This document shows positions 1-6,257 of a stretch of 10,514 nucleotides of DNA, one piece after another. The DNA lies in contig JAIPGS010000027.1 in assembly GCA_021735725.1 (NCBI GenBank), positions 1 to 10,514 on the forward strand, given 5' to 3'. The notes below the pieces were generated by a model, which worked only from the letters and a program-made list of their open reading frames with translations, ran no database searches and was not told the DNA's origin. Positions within the stretch are counted from its first letter, which is position 1, and the number at the start of each line of letters is the position of its first letter. Position numbers and translations under genes: made by a program. Origin of the DNA: Candidatus Babeliales bacterium (lineage in GTDB: Bacteria; Babelota; Babeliae; Babelales; CAIQNR01).

Positions 1-13
1 TATTAAAAATCAT
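1..13 (-). CDS. Possible start of a gene overlapping the rnpA stop (partial)
   Basis: On the minus strand an ATG at 11-13 shares one base with the rnpA stop codon (TAATG arrangement) and stays open for four codons (Met-Ile-Phe-Asn) to the window edge. Overlapping starts of this kind are common for the gene after rnpA, which in many bacteria is yidD or yidC. Only four codons are visible and there is no clear ribosome binding site, so identity cannot be assigned and the start may be chance. Confidence 0.22.
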
Positions 14-333
14 TATTCAAAACAACTCAAAACAAGTTGTTCTAATTTTTTAAATGAAAGTTCAATTCCATTCCGATCAACAAGTGCAATAAGAGTAATT
101 GAGTGCTTTGAAAGATTATTTTCTCTGAATAATGCTTTCATTCTTCGTCTAAATAAATTTCTTTGTGGCGAATTGCCAGAACGGCGAGGGGTAACAATAA
201 GAAGTTTTCCATGCCCACGGTCTGAAGGGGCAACAAGTAGTTTTAGCCCAGAATAACGAACCTTCAAACGCGCACGCTTGAAGGCATCAGATATTTCTGT
301 CCTACTAAAGGACGATAATTTTATTCGCGGCAT
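13..333 (-). CDS. rnpA: Ribonuclease P protein component
   Basis: Small basic protein that binds the catalytic RNase P RNA and helps it recognise and cut the 5' leader of precursor tRNAs in the cytoplasm. The 106-residue product is of normal family length. It carries the family signature around residues 50-66 (RRSGNSPQRNLFRRRMK), with the conserved Gly53, the Arg58-Asn59 pair and a run of arginines that contacts the RNA. The start lies 10 bases after the rpmH stop, the classical rpmH-rnpA pairing, so the two are almost certainly co-transcribed. Only a weak AAGA-type Shine-Dalgarno precedes it, overlapping the rpmH end, which suggests translational coupling. Outside the signature the sequence is divergent, as is usual for RnpA. 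Confidence 0.93.
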   Translation of the reverse strand: MPRIKLSSFSRTEISDAFKRARLKVRYSGLKLLVAPSDRGHGKLLIVTPRRSGNSPQRNLFRRRMKALFRENNLSKHSITLIALVDRNGIELSFKKLEQLVLSCFE

Positions 334-343
334 TATAATGATC

Positions 344-487
344 TTAAGCGCGAACTGCTAATCTTTTTCTACCTTTTGCTCGGCGACGATTTAAAATTTT
401 TCTACCATCGCGTGTAGACATACGTTTGCGAAAACCATGTTTTCTATTTCTTTTTAATTTACTTTTTCTAAAAAATGTAACTGACAT
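344..487 (-). CDS. rpmH: 50S ribosomal protein L34
   Basis: Forty-seven-residue, extremely basic protein of the large ribosomal subunit, bound to 23S rRNA. Translating the minus strand from the ATG at 485-487 gives MSVTFFRKSKLKRNRKHGFR..., then the L34 hallmarks HGFRKRM, the STRDGRKILNRRRAKGR block and a short basic end. The extra N-terminal residues (usual form MKRTFQPS...) are compressed to MSVTFFRKSKLKRN, with the typical KRKR-type start less regular. An AGAGGG ribosome binding site lies 6 bases upstream (494-499), and a promoter is visible further upstream at 519-548. It heads the short rpmH-rnpA unit but can also receive read-through from trxB. It is too short to be picked up by many ORF callers but is unmistakable. 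Confidence 0.95.
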   Translation of the reverse strand: MSVTFFRKSKLKRNRKHGFRKRMSTRDGRKILNRRRAKGRKRLAVRA

Positions 488-493
488 AATGGG

Positions 494-499
494 CCCTCT
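494..499 (-). promoter_or_regulatory. rpmH ribosome binding site
   Basis: AGAGGG on the minus strand, 6 bases ahead of the rpmH ATG, a good match to the anti-Shine-Dalgarno. It fixes the L34 start. Confidence 0.7.
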
Positions 500-518
500 A
501 AGACTTTTTAGTACTTTA

Positions 519-548
519 ATGATAAAGCTTATTTTAAAGCTTTTTCAA
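519..548 (-). promoter_or_regulatory. Sigma70-type promoter for rpmH-rnpA
   Basis: On the minus strand TTGAAA (543-548) and TATCAT (519-524) are separated by 18 bases; each box is a five-of-six match to the consensus. Transcription would start near 512, giving a leader of about 25 bases to rpmH. The spacer contains a perfect inverted repeat, AAGCTTT and AAAGCTT around a 6-base loop (524-530 and 537-543), which touches both boxes. That arrangement could be an operator or coincidence in AT-rich DNA. Confidence 0.5.
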
Positions 549-559
549 ATTTATTCAAC

Positions 560-1495
560 TTATTTAATGATTTTTTCTAGATATCTTTGCGTATCAAGTG
601 CGGCCATGCAGCCACTACCAGCAGATGTTATCGCTTGTTTGTAACGATAATCGGCCACGTCTCCTGCCACAAAAACCCCTTCAACAGAGGTGTGTGTCGT
701 ATTATTAAGGCTAATATAACCCATTTTATCAAGTTCAAGTTGTCCTTTAAAGATTCCCGTATTTGGTTTTTGGCCTATGGCTAAAAAGACAACATCGGTA
801 TCAATCGAGTATGTTTGGCCTGTAACCTGATTGCTGATTTCAATGTTTGTAACATGGGATCCGTTCCCTTTAATTGCGGTCACGGTACTTGAGTAAATAA
901 TCTTAATAGTGGGATTTGATAAAATTCGTTCTTGCATTGCGGGTGAAGCAGTAAATTTGTCCAAAATATGCACAATAGTAATATCATTGGTATATTTGGT
1001 CATAAATGAGGCATCTTCCATCGCAGTATCGCCACCCCCTACAATAACAACTTTTTTTCCAGGATAAAAGGCACCATCGCATACTGCACAGGTTGTGACT
1101 CCTTTTCCCCAATAATCATCTTCCCCAGAACATCCAAGACGGTTTGGAGATGCTCCTGTTGCTATAATAACCGAATGAGTTAACAACTCTTCATCTTTAT
1201 GCGTAAATACAGAAAAAGGATGTTTAGAAAAATCTACTCGTACAATTTCTCTAGAAAGAAACTGAGTTCCAAAATGTTGAGCATGTTCTTTCATGTTCAT
1301 CATAAGTTGTGGCCCAAAAATAGATTTTTCTCCTGGCCAATTTTCAACTGCTGTTGTTCCCATAAGTTGACCACCAGGGTTTTTACCTTCAATGACAATT
1401 GGTTTTAAAAAGGCACGAGAAGCATATATTGCAGCGGTTAAGCCAGCTGGTCCAGAGCCAATAATAAGTGTGTTAAAAATCTGAGGAGCTGACAT
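560..1495 (-). CDS. trxB: Thioredoxin-disulfide reductase, lacking the usual NADPH arginine motif
   Basis: FAD-dependent, TrxR-like cytoplasmic flavoprotein expected to reduce thioredoxin through a redox-active disulfide. The 311-residue product has the FAD-binding GSGPAG at residues 13-18, the CAVC active site (Cys136, Cys139), a second dinucleotide-binding GGGDTAMED starting at 153, and the C-terminal FAD motif VFVAGDV (274-280). The start is the ATG at 1493-1495, which gives the standard MSAPQIFNTLIIGSGPAG opening; an upstream in-frame ATG at 1564 would run back into the tig coding region. It begins 2 bases after the tig stop, so the genes are co-transcribed. The segment that normally reads HRRDxFRA, contacting the NADPH 2'-phosphate, reads HILDKFTA (176-183), so all three arginines are missing. 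It may use NADH, ferredoxin or another donor. Family call sure; electron donor unknown. Confidence 0.93.
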   Translation of the reverse strand: MSAPQIFNTLIIGSGPAGLTAAIYASRAFLKPIVIEGKNPGGQLMGTTAVENWPGEKSIFGPQLMMNMKEHAQHFGTQFLSREIVRVDFSKHPFSVFTHKDEELLTHSVIIATGASPNRLGCSGEDDYWGKGVTTCAVCDGAFYPGKKVVIVGGGDTAMEDASFMTKYTNDITIVHILDKFTASPAMQERILSNPTIKIIYSSTVTAIKGNGSHVTNIEISNQVTGQTYSIDTDVVFLAIGQKPNTGIFKGQLELDKMGYISLNNTTHTSVEGVFVAGDVADYRYKQAITSAGSGCMAALDTQRYLEKIIK

Positions 1496-1497
1496 TG

Positions 1498-2808
1498 TTA
1501 ATAAGCTTTCTGTTTTGTTAAGTAATAAATAGCATGATTTAATGTTTTTTCTCTGAGACAACATTGTGCAATTAATGCTGCTGAAAGAGGAGCTTCTTGT
1601 CCTAAAAATTTTGTCATTGGTGGTTCAAAATAAATAAATTCTTGGGTGCGAGGACGTTTGGTAAGATTTAAGTATCCTTTAATGTCTTCATCATTTACTG
1701 TTATATTTTCATAACATGCAAGTTGGTGCATTAAAATTATTTCTTTTACTTGTTTGACTGCAAGAAGGCGTACTTTATCATGAAAATCATTTTGCATTTT
1801 ATACACTTGATAATCAGGATTTGAATGGATGTCGTCTAAAATAGATTTTTGTTGTCGCAATATTAAGTGATTAGGAACATCGATAGTATGACGAGACAAA
1901 AGAAGTTTTAATGTATCTTCTGCCGTAGTTCTTCGTTGTGACATGTCATTTCTATAAGAAAAAACTTCAATTAACTTAAGATGAAGTTCTTGATTATTAC
2001 GAATTCTAAAATGTTTTTTAAAATGGTTAAAATTAAAAAAAGCATGAGGAGCAACATCTAAAATAGTTATTTTAAAATTATAATGTGCATCAATATGACT
2101 GCTAAAATAGTCTTGTAAAAATTTATTATCGGTAATAAAAGATTCTTTTATTTTTTTACCAATAAACATTTTTTGAAGTGGAGAATCAGCTTCTTCTGCT
2201 CCAATTTTTACCCATAATTTTTCTGAATATTCATTAAATAATTCTTTTTTTTCAGAATCTAAAATACAGACAGAAAAACAGATCCAATCATTTAAAGCAA
2301 TGACTGAGTCGTTATAATCTTTGCTCGCTTTTATTTCATCTTTTAAGAAGTTTTTTACTTGCTTATCTAAATCTTTATAATTTTTACGTTTAGGCGCTCT
2401 AAAGGGAAGTCGTTTCCAGCCTTGAAGAGAAATAGGTTGTGAAAGTGTTAATGAAAAACTATAAAGAGCATCTTGGTTAGGATGTACTGATATATCGGTT
2501 AATCGAGGATCACCAGCTATTAATAGCTTATGTGATTGTAATTCTTGGTATAACCAATTGATAACAAAATATTTAAAGAAAAATTCTTTAATGTGTTCAA
2601 GAAGATGTGGTTGGAAATTTTGTTTAATATAATCAAGTGGTGTTGCTCCTTTTATAAAACCATTGGTGTGCATACCTGATTGTTGAGCATGAGAGGCTTG
2701 AGTATATAATAAATTAACGTATTGTTCTGGAACAGTAATAGTGGCATATCCAAAATGAGAGCTAACTTGCTTGACAGAAAATTCAAGCGAACAGTGTTTC
2801 TGTTCCAT
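1498..2808 (-). CDS. tig: Trigger factor (divergent), ribosome-associated chaperone
   Basis: Trigger factor docks at the ribosome exit tunnel and shields nascent chains; it also has a peptidyl-prolyl isomerase domain. The 436-residue length matches the family (about 430). The N-terminal domain (1-135) shows the typical order: a GFIKGATP loop at 50-57 where the family has GFRKGKxP, then a helical stretch, then SFSLTLSQPISLQGW. A degenerate FKBP-like middle domain follows at about 165-252 (pattern IGAEEADSPLQKMFIGKKI). The C-terminal helical arms include DVPNHLILRQQ (310-320), VKQVKEIILMHQLACYENITVND (about 351-373) and a final REKTLNHAIYYL. A strong AAGGAG lies 7 bases before the ATG. Similarity is by domain pattern and is low in places; I cannot run a profile search. 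The Arg and second Lys of the ribosome-contact loop are replaced by Ile and Ala. Confidence 0.8.
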   Translation of the reverse strand: MEQKHCSLEFSVKQVSSHFGYATITVPEQYVNLLYTQASHAQQSGMHTNGFIKGATPLDYIKQNFQPHLLEHIKEFFFKYFVINWLYQELQSHKLLIAGDPRLTDISVHPNQDALYSFSLTLSQPISLQGWKRLPFRAPKRKNYKDLDKQVKNFLKDEIKASKDYNDSVIALNDWICFSVCILDSEKKELFNEYSEKLWVKIGAEEADSPLQKMFIGKKIKESFITDNKFLQDYFSSHIDAHYNFKITILDVAPHAFFNFNHFKKHFRIRNNQELHLKLIEVFSYRNDMSQRRTTAEDTLKLLLSRHTIDVPNHLILRQQKSILDDIHSNPDYQVYKMQNDFHDKVRLLAVKQVKEIILMHQLACYENITVNDEDIKGYLNLTKRPRTQEFIYFEPPMTKFLGQEAPLSAALIAQCCLREKTLNHAIYYLTKQKAY

Positions 2809-2815
2809 TCAACTA

Positions 2816-2821
2816 CTCCTT
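2816..2821 (-). promoter_or_regulatory. tig ribosome binding site
   Basis: AAGGAG on the minus strand, 7 bases before the tig ATG. It is one of the strongest Shine-Dalgarno sequences in the window and decides the start. Confidence 0.75.
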
Positions 2822-2879
2822 GCCGCTTTTTTTAATACGGGTTATTTATCCAACATATTTTCCGATTAAGGAAATAGAT

Positions 2880-2966
2880 TGGTGCGAGAGGAGGGACTTG
2901 AACCCCCATTCCGGTTAAGGAGCTGGATCCTAAATCCAGTGCGTCTACCAATTTCGCCACTCTCGC
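2880..2966 (-). tRNA. tRNA-Leu (anticodon UAG)
   Basis: The minus strand folds into a full class II tRNA. The acceptor stem GCGAGAG pairs with CTCTCGC, and a D-arm containing AATTGGTAGACGC follows. The anticodon stem CTGGA/TCCAG encloses TTTAGGA, so the anticodon is TAG, reading CUA and other CUN leucine codons. A long variable arm, a T-arm with GTTCAAGTC, discriminator A and a genome-encoded CCA complete it. At 87 nt with CCA it is the size expected for tRNA-Leu. It sits 59 bases upstream of the tig ribosome binding site on the same strand and has its own promoter, so it may lead the tig-trxB transcript. Confidence 0.96.
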
Positions 2967-2995
2967 GAATTCAAATTCCATAATCACTGTTAAGT

Positions 2996-3024
2996 AGTGT
3001 AAGGAGAATTTGAAAGAATTTCAA
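2996..3024 (-). promoter_or_regulatory. Promoter for tRNA-Leu (and probably tig-trxB)
   Basis: On the minus strand TTGAAA (3019-3024) and TACACT (2996-3001) are spaced by exactly 17 bases, placing transcription initiation near 2989, about 20 bases before the mature tRNA 5' end. The -35 box lies in a small palindrome (TTGAAA-TTC-TTTCAA, minus strand). No convincing separate promoter was found between the tRNA and tig. Confidence 0.5.
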
Positions 3025-3050
3025 CATCTTTTTATAAAAAATTCAATTTA

Positions 3051-3110
3051 TTTAAAAACCTTCTGTTTTTATAAGAGATAGTATCTTTATTGTACCAGAA
3101 GGTTTTTAAA
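3051..3110 (-). terminator. Long hairpin terminator between frr and tRNA-Leu
   Basis: A perfect 15-base inverted repeat, TTTAAAAACCTTCTG at 3051-3065 and its complement at 3096-3110, encloses a 30-base loop that can itself pair (ATAAGAGATA with TATCTTTAT, one bulge). Read on the minus strand, after frr, the stem ends in AGAAGG followed by TTTTTAAA, as in an intrinsic terminator. Read on the plus strand it ends the same way, so it could work in both directions. It lies 28 bases beyond the frr stop and separates the argS-tsf-frr unit from the tRNA-Leu promoter. Confidence 0.65.
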
Positions 3111-3138
3111 TGTAAATATAAAATTAAAAGAAAGTGTC

Positions 3139-3726
3139 TTACAATTGTAAATCTTTTTCTTTTTTAGAACTGAGCTCTTCAACTTTTTTAATAAAAGTAT
3201 CAGTATGTTTTTGTAAAAGATCACCAAGTCTTTTTGAAAAGTCTTCTGAGATGGTTTTACTTTTTAATTCATCACGAACAAAATTTTGAAAGTTTTTACG
3301 AACTCCACGTAAAGAAACTCGTGATACTTCTAATTTTGCATGTAATATTTTAATAAGATCTTCACGTCTTTGGCTACTCATTTCTGGTAAAATAATACGC
3401 AACAGATTTCCATCATTAGCGGGAGTAACTCCAAGATCAGAGTTCATAATTGCTTTTTCAATATCAGGTATAACGCCTTGATCCCATGGTTGAATAACAA
3501 TGACACGTGCTTCTGGGGTAGAAATAGAAGCTAAGTTTTTAAGTGGTAATTCACTATCGCCACCGTAACAGATAACTTTAAGGTTTTCTACCATAGAAGG
3601 GTGCGCTCTTCCACTTCTGATACTGAGTAGTTCATGTTCAAAATGTCTTAAGGATTTATTCATTTCTTCTTGAACAGCTTTGTCAAACGAAGTTGAATTT
3701 CCTTCTATCATTATGAGTTCAATCAT
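3139..3726 (-). CDS. frr: Ribosome recycling factor
   Basis: Cytoplasmic factor that, with EF-G, splits the post-termination ribosome for another round of translation. The 195-residue product carries the family blocks SIRSGRAHPSMVENLKV (35-51), PEARVIVIQPWD (71-82), IEKAIMNSDLGVTP (89-102), DGNLLRIILPEMSSQRRE (105-122) and the basic VSLRGVRKNF helix (137-146). The start at 3724-3726 is supported by AAAGGA 7 bases upstream and makes the protein about 10 residues longer than the usual 185; an internal ATG at codon 6 is possible but has a poorer site. It follows tsf by 11 bases and is surely co-transcribed. The pyrH gene that commonly lies between tsf and frr is absent here. Confidence 0.96.
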   Translation of the reverse strand: MIELIMIEGNSTSFDKAVQEEMNKSLRHFEHELLSIRSGRAHPSMVENLKVICYGGDSELPLKNLASISTPEARVIVIQPWDQGVIPDIEKAIMNSDLGVTPANDGNLLRIILPEMSSQRREDLIKILHAKLEVSRVSLRGVRKNFQNFVRDELKSKTISEDFSKRLGDLLQKHTDTFIKKVEELSSKKEKDLQL

Positions 3727-3737
3727 TATAAAATCCT

Positions 3738-4334
3738 TTATAGTCCAATTTGGAATCGTGAAAAACGACGAATTTTAATGTTTTCTCCAACTTTACCAAC
3801 AAGATCTTTAAGTACTTCATCAACAGTAAATTTGTCATCTTTAACAAATTTTTGTTGAAGTAAGCATACTTCTGAATAAAGCTTGGTAACTTTTCCTTCA
3901 ATAATTTTTGTAATAAAATCAGGTTTTTTACCTTCAGCAATAAGTTGTGCTGTCATAATTTCTTTTTCTTTTTCAAGAAATTCTGCTGAAACATCTTCAG
4001 GTGATAAAAATTGAGGGTTAATTGCTGCAATGTGCATTCCAAGATCGCTTGCAAATTGAAGGAATTGACTATTACGTGCAACAAAATCTGTTTCACAGTT
4101 AAGTTCAATAAGTACTCCGATTGTTGCGCCCGGGTGAATGTAAGCGTGTATTAATCCAGCAGAAGTAGCGTTATCACCACGTTTGGCAGCAACTTTAACA
4201 CCTTTTTTGCGTAAAATTTCTACTGATTTTTCGATATCTCCGCCTGTTTCTTCAAGCGCTTTTTTACAATCCATCATACCCATACTGGTACGTTCACGTA
4301 GTTGTTGAATTAACTCCATGCTAATCTTGGCCAT
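3738..4334 (-). CDS. tsf: Elongation factor Ts (short form)
   Basis: Guanine nucleotide exchange factor that recycles EF-Tu from GDP to GTP. The N-terminal UBA-like segment (about 1-50) has the hallmark LRERTSMGMMDCKKALEETGGDIEKSVEILRKKG pattern, and the core has the highly conserved ETDFVARN at 81-88, whose Asp-Phe contacts EF-Tu. At 198 residues it is the short type seen in several lineages, shorter than the 283-residue E. coli protein: the second half of the core is reduced and there is no long coiled coil. The start is fixed by AAGGAG 5 bases upstream (4340-4345). The usual partner rpsB is not upstream; argS is, 86 bases away. A small palindrome lies in the leader at 4361-4376. Confidence 0.96.
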   Translation of the reverse strand: MAKISMELIQQLRERTSMGMMDCKKALEETGGDIEKSVEILRKKGVKVAAKRGDNATSAGLIHAYIHPGATIGVLIELNCETDFVARNSQFLQFASDLGMHIAAINPQFLSPEDVSAEFLEKEKEIMTAQLIAEGKKPDFITKIIEGKVTKLYSEVCLLQQKFVKDDKFTVDEVLKDLVGKVGENIKIRRFSRFQIGL

Positions 4335-4339
4335 AAAAG

Positions 4340-4345
4340 CTCCTT
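4340..4345 (-). promoter_or_regulatory. tsf ribosome binding site
   Basis: AAGGAG on the minus strand with a 5-base spacer to the tsf ATG. Confidence 0.7.
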
Positions 4346-4360
4346 ATGCTAGCTTATTTG

Positions 4361-4376
4361 TTCATAAAAGTATGAA
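4361..4376. repeat. Small palindrome in the tsf leader
   Basis: TTCATA-AAAG-TATGAA is a perfect 6-bp inverted repeat with a 4-base loop in the argS-tsf gap. A TATATT that could be a -10 box on the minus strand overlaps it (4375-4380), but no acceptable -35 lies at the right distance. It could be a weak leader hairpin or an operator; in AT-rich DNA chance is also possible. Confidence 0.3.
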
Positions 4377-4420
4377 TATAGTTTGCCAGAAATAGGGAAT
4401 TTAGCAATAAACAGCTGAAA

Positions 4421-6061
4421 TTACATTTTCTCTGGTCGTGTGAGCCCCATAAGTTGTAAACATCTATCAAATTGTTCTTTAACAAGTTGTGTTAACAATA
4501 AACGGCCGCGGCTTTGTTCAACTGTTTCAGGTTCAATAACTCTATTATGGTGATAATAGTTATGAAATGAATGTGCAACTTCAAGAAGGTAATAAGCAAG
4601 TGAATGCACTTGATAATTTGTAGAAATACTATGAAGTACCGTTTTGAGTTCTACAATTTTTTTAATAATCTGCCATTCACCGGCTGTTAAATACTGAACA
4701 TCATCGCATGAAATATTTTTAAATACATCATGCTCTGCTGCTTTTTCTAAAACAGATCTTGTTCGAACATATGCATATTGCAGATAATATACAGGATTTT
4801 CTTCTGTTTTTGAAAGTGCTAATTTTATATCAAAATCAAGATGAGCATCAGCTTTTCTGTTTAGATAAAAGAATCGTGCTATGTCTGTTCCTACTGTTTC
4901 AACGATGTCATTTAATTCAATGATACGGCCTGCTCGTTTTGAAAGTTTCATAAGTTCGCCATCTTCTTTGATAGAAACAAGTTGATATAAAATACAATCA
5001 AGTTTTACAGAATCAAGACCAAGAGCTTGGCGAATACCATTTAAACGTTTTGGATAACTGTGGTGGTCTTGACCTAATATGATGATAATTGTTTGTGCGC
5101 CACGTTGTGCTTTATCTAAAATATAAGCAGCATCGGCGGCAGCGTAGGTAAATGTTCCATCAGCTTTTTTAAGAACACGGTCTTTATCATCACCAAATGT
5201 TGTTGATGTAAACCAGGTTGCCCCTTCTTTTTCATACAAGTGCCCATTGTCTTGTAATGTTTTCAGAGCAGCTTCAATTTTTACTGGATGTAACGTTCTT
5301 TCTGAAAACCATACGTCAAAGTTGATATTATAACTACTGACTGTATTTTTTAGTTGTTTCAACATTTTATCGTAACCATAATCAATAAAAAATTGATCAT
5401 CTTTTTCTGTTACATTGTTGCCATATTCTTTAATGCATTCTTGAGCAAGTGTTTTTAAATACTCTCCATGATAGCCATCTTCAGGGAATTCAATACTTTT
5501 TCCTTGTTCTTGGAGGCATCTTATTTTTAAAGAATTTCCTAATTTTTCCATTTGAGCACCAGCATCATTAATATAATGTTCTCTGGTTGTGTTGTACCCT
5601 AAAAAATGTAAAACATTAGAAAGCACATCTCCAATAATACCCCCACGTCCATGTCCAATATGAAGTGGTCCTGTTGGATTTGCTGAAATAAATTCAACAT
5701 TATAAACGGTTGTTGGATTGTCAACTTTAAAAAATCCATCTTTTTGTGTGCATAAATCAAGAGCTAAACTTTTGAATGCATCATCAGTTAAAAAGAAATT
5801 AATAAAACCAGGTCCGGCGATTTCTATTTTTTTAAGAAAAGGGTGTGAATATGAATCAATAATATCTTGTGCAACAGCGCGAGGAGCTTTTCCTAGAGAT
5901 TTTGCAAGAAGAAGTGCAATATTAGTATTAATATCGCCAAAATCTGCTTTTTGAGGATCTGTATTTAAAGAAAAATCCATACGCGATGCCGCTTCATTTT
6001 CATTAAAATGAGATGCGATAAAGGTCACAAAAGATTGTTTTAACGTTTCTAAACTATTCAT
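4421..6061 (-). CDS. argS: Arginyl-tRNA synthetase
   Basis: Class I aminoacyl-tRNA synthetase that charges tRNA-Arg. The product has an N-terminal additional domain (about 1-110) with GPGFINFFL at 83-91, the HIGH signature in NPTGPLHIGHGRG (HIGH at 134-137), the catalytic Rossmann core with LGQDHHSY (329-336), a KMSKS-equivalent KLSKR at 372-376, and the C-terminal DALR anticodon-binding domain with YLQYAYVRTRS (426-436) and LLLTQLVKEQFDRCLQLMGLTRPEKM at the end. I place the start at the ATG at 6059-6061 (546 residues), preceded by GTGGA. The longer in-frame start at 6121 lies upstream of the predicted transcription start and is unlikely. It heads the argS-tsf-frr unit and is transcribed divergently from mnmA. 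Confidence 0.96.
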   Translation of the reverse strand: MNSLETLKQSFVTFIASHFNENEAASRMDFSLNTDPQKADFGDINTNIALLLAKSLGKAPRAVAQDIIDSYSHPFLKKIEIAGPGFINFFLTDDAFKSLALDLCTQKDGFFKVDNPTTVYNVEFISANPTGPLHIGHGRGGIIGDVLSNVLHFLGYNTTREHYINDAGAQMEKLGNSLKIRCLQEQGKSIEFPEDGYHGEYLKTLAQECIKEYGNNVTEKDDQFFIDYGYDKMLKQLKNTVSSYNINFDVWFSERTLHPVKIEAALKTLQDNGHLYEKEGATWFTSTTFGDDKDRVLKKADGTFTYAAADAAYILDKAQRGAQTIIIILGQDHHSYPKRLNGIRQALGLDSVKLDCILYQLVSIKEDGELMKLSKRAGRIIELNDIVETVGTDIARFFYLNRKADAHLDFDIKLALSKTEENPVYYLQYAYVRTRSVLEKAAEHDVFKNISCDDVQYLTAGEWQIIKKIVELKTVLHSISTNYQVHSLAYYLLEVAHSFHNYYHHNRVIEPETVEQSRGRLLLTQLVKEQFDRCLQLMGLTRPEKM

Positions 6062-6111
6062 AAAATTCCACATTGCCTGATTTATTGATTGATATCTCTT
6101 TATTCTTTTGT

Positions 6112-6140
6112 AGTATAGCAAAAAGGTTTTTTAAAGTCAC
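6112..6140 (-). promoter_or_regulatory. argS promoter (extended -10)
   Basis: On the minus strand TGCTATACT forms an extended -10 element (TATACT at 6112-6117). GTGACT, a four-of-six match to the -35 consensus, lies 17 bases upstream (6135-6140). The predicted start of transcription is near 6105, giving a leader of about 44 bases to the ATG at 6061. It also rules out the upstream in-frame ATG at 6121. Confidence 0.55.
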
Positions 6141-6195
6141 CATTACCTAAAATGACCACATTTTTGAGATTTCTTCTTTTTTTGAAGGGGGCATA

Positions 6196-6224
6196 TTCGT
6201 AAACCTCTGTTTTTATGGTAATAT
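6196..6224 (+). promoter_or_regulatory. Candidate mnmA promoter (weak)
   Basis: TGGTAATAT resembles an extended -10 (hexamer 6219-6224), with a poor -35 (TTCGTA, 6196-6201) at 17 bases. An alternative -10, TATAAA at 6231-6236, has no -35. The argS-mnmA gap must hold a promoter for each divergent gene, but the one for mnmA is not clear from sequence alone. Confidence 0.28.
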
Positions 6225-6252
6225 AAGAGGTATAAAACATTAGATACAGAGG
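6204..6252 (+). repeat. CCTCTGT / ACAGAGG inverted repeat over the mnmA ribosome binding site
   Basis: CCTCTGT at 6204-6210 is the exact complement of ACAGAGG at 6246-6252, which includes the AGAGGA Shine-Dalgarno of mnmA. A second AGAGG at 6226-6230 could pair with the same CCTCT. If transcription begins upstream of 6204, the two pairings would be mutually exclusive and could hide or expose the ribosome binding site. The transcription start is not known. Confidence 0.3.
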
Positions 6253-6257
6253 ATGGT

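Noticed and set aside
1496..1564. Upstream in-frame start for trxB at 1564
   Set aside because: It would overlap the end of tig by 67 bases and add 23 residues with no counterpart before the standard GSGPAG start; the ATG at 1493-1495 fits the family.
3719..3940. 73-codon minus-strand frame across the tsf-frr junction
   Set aside because: Entirely within tsf in another frame; Lys/Leu-rich translation typical of out-of-frame AT-rich DNA.
6062..6121. Upstream in-frame start for argS at 6121
   Set aside because: It overlaps the extended -10 element and lies before the predicted transcription start; the added residues do not resemble the family N-terminus.
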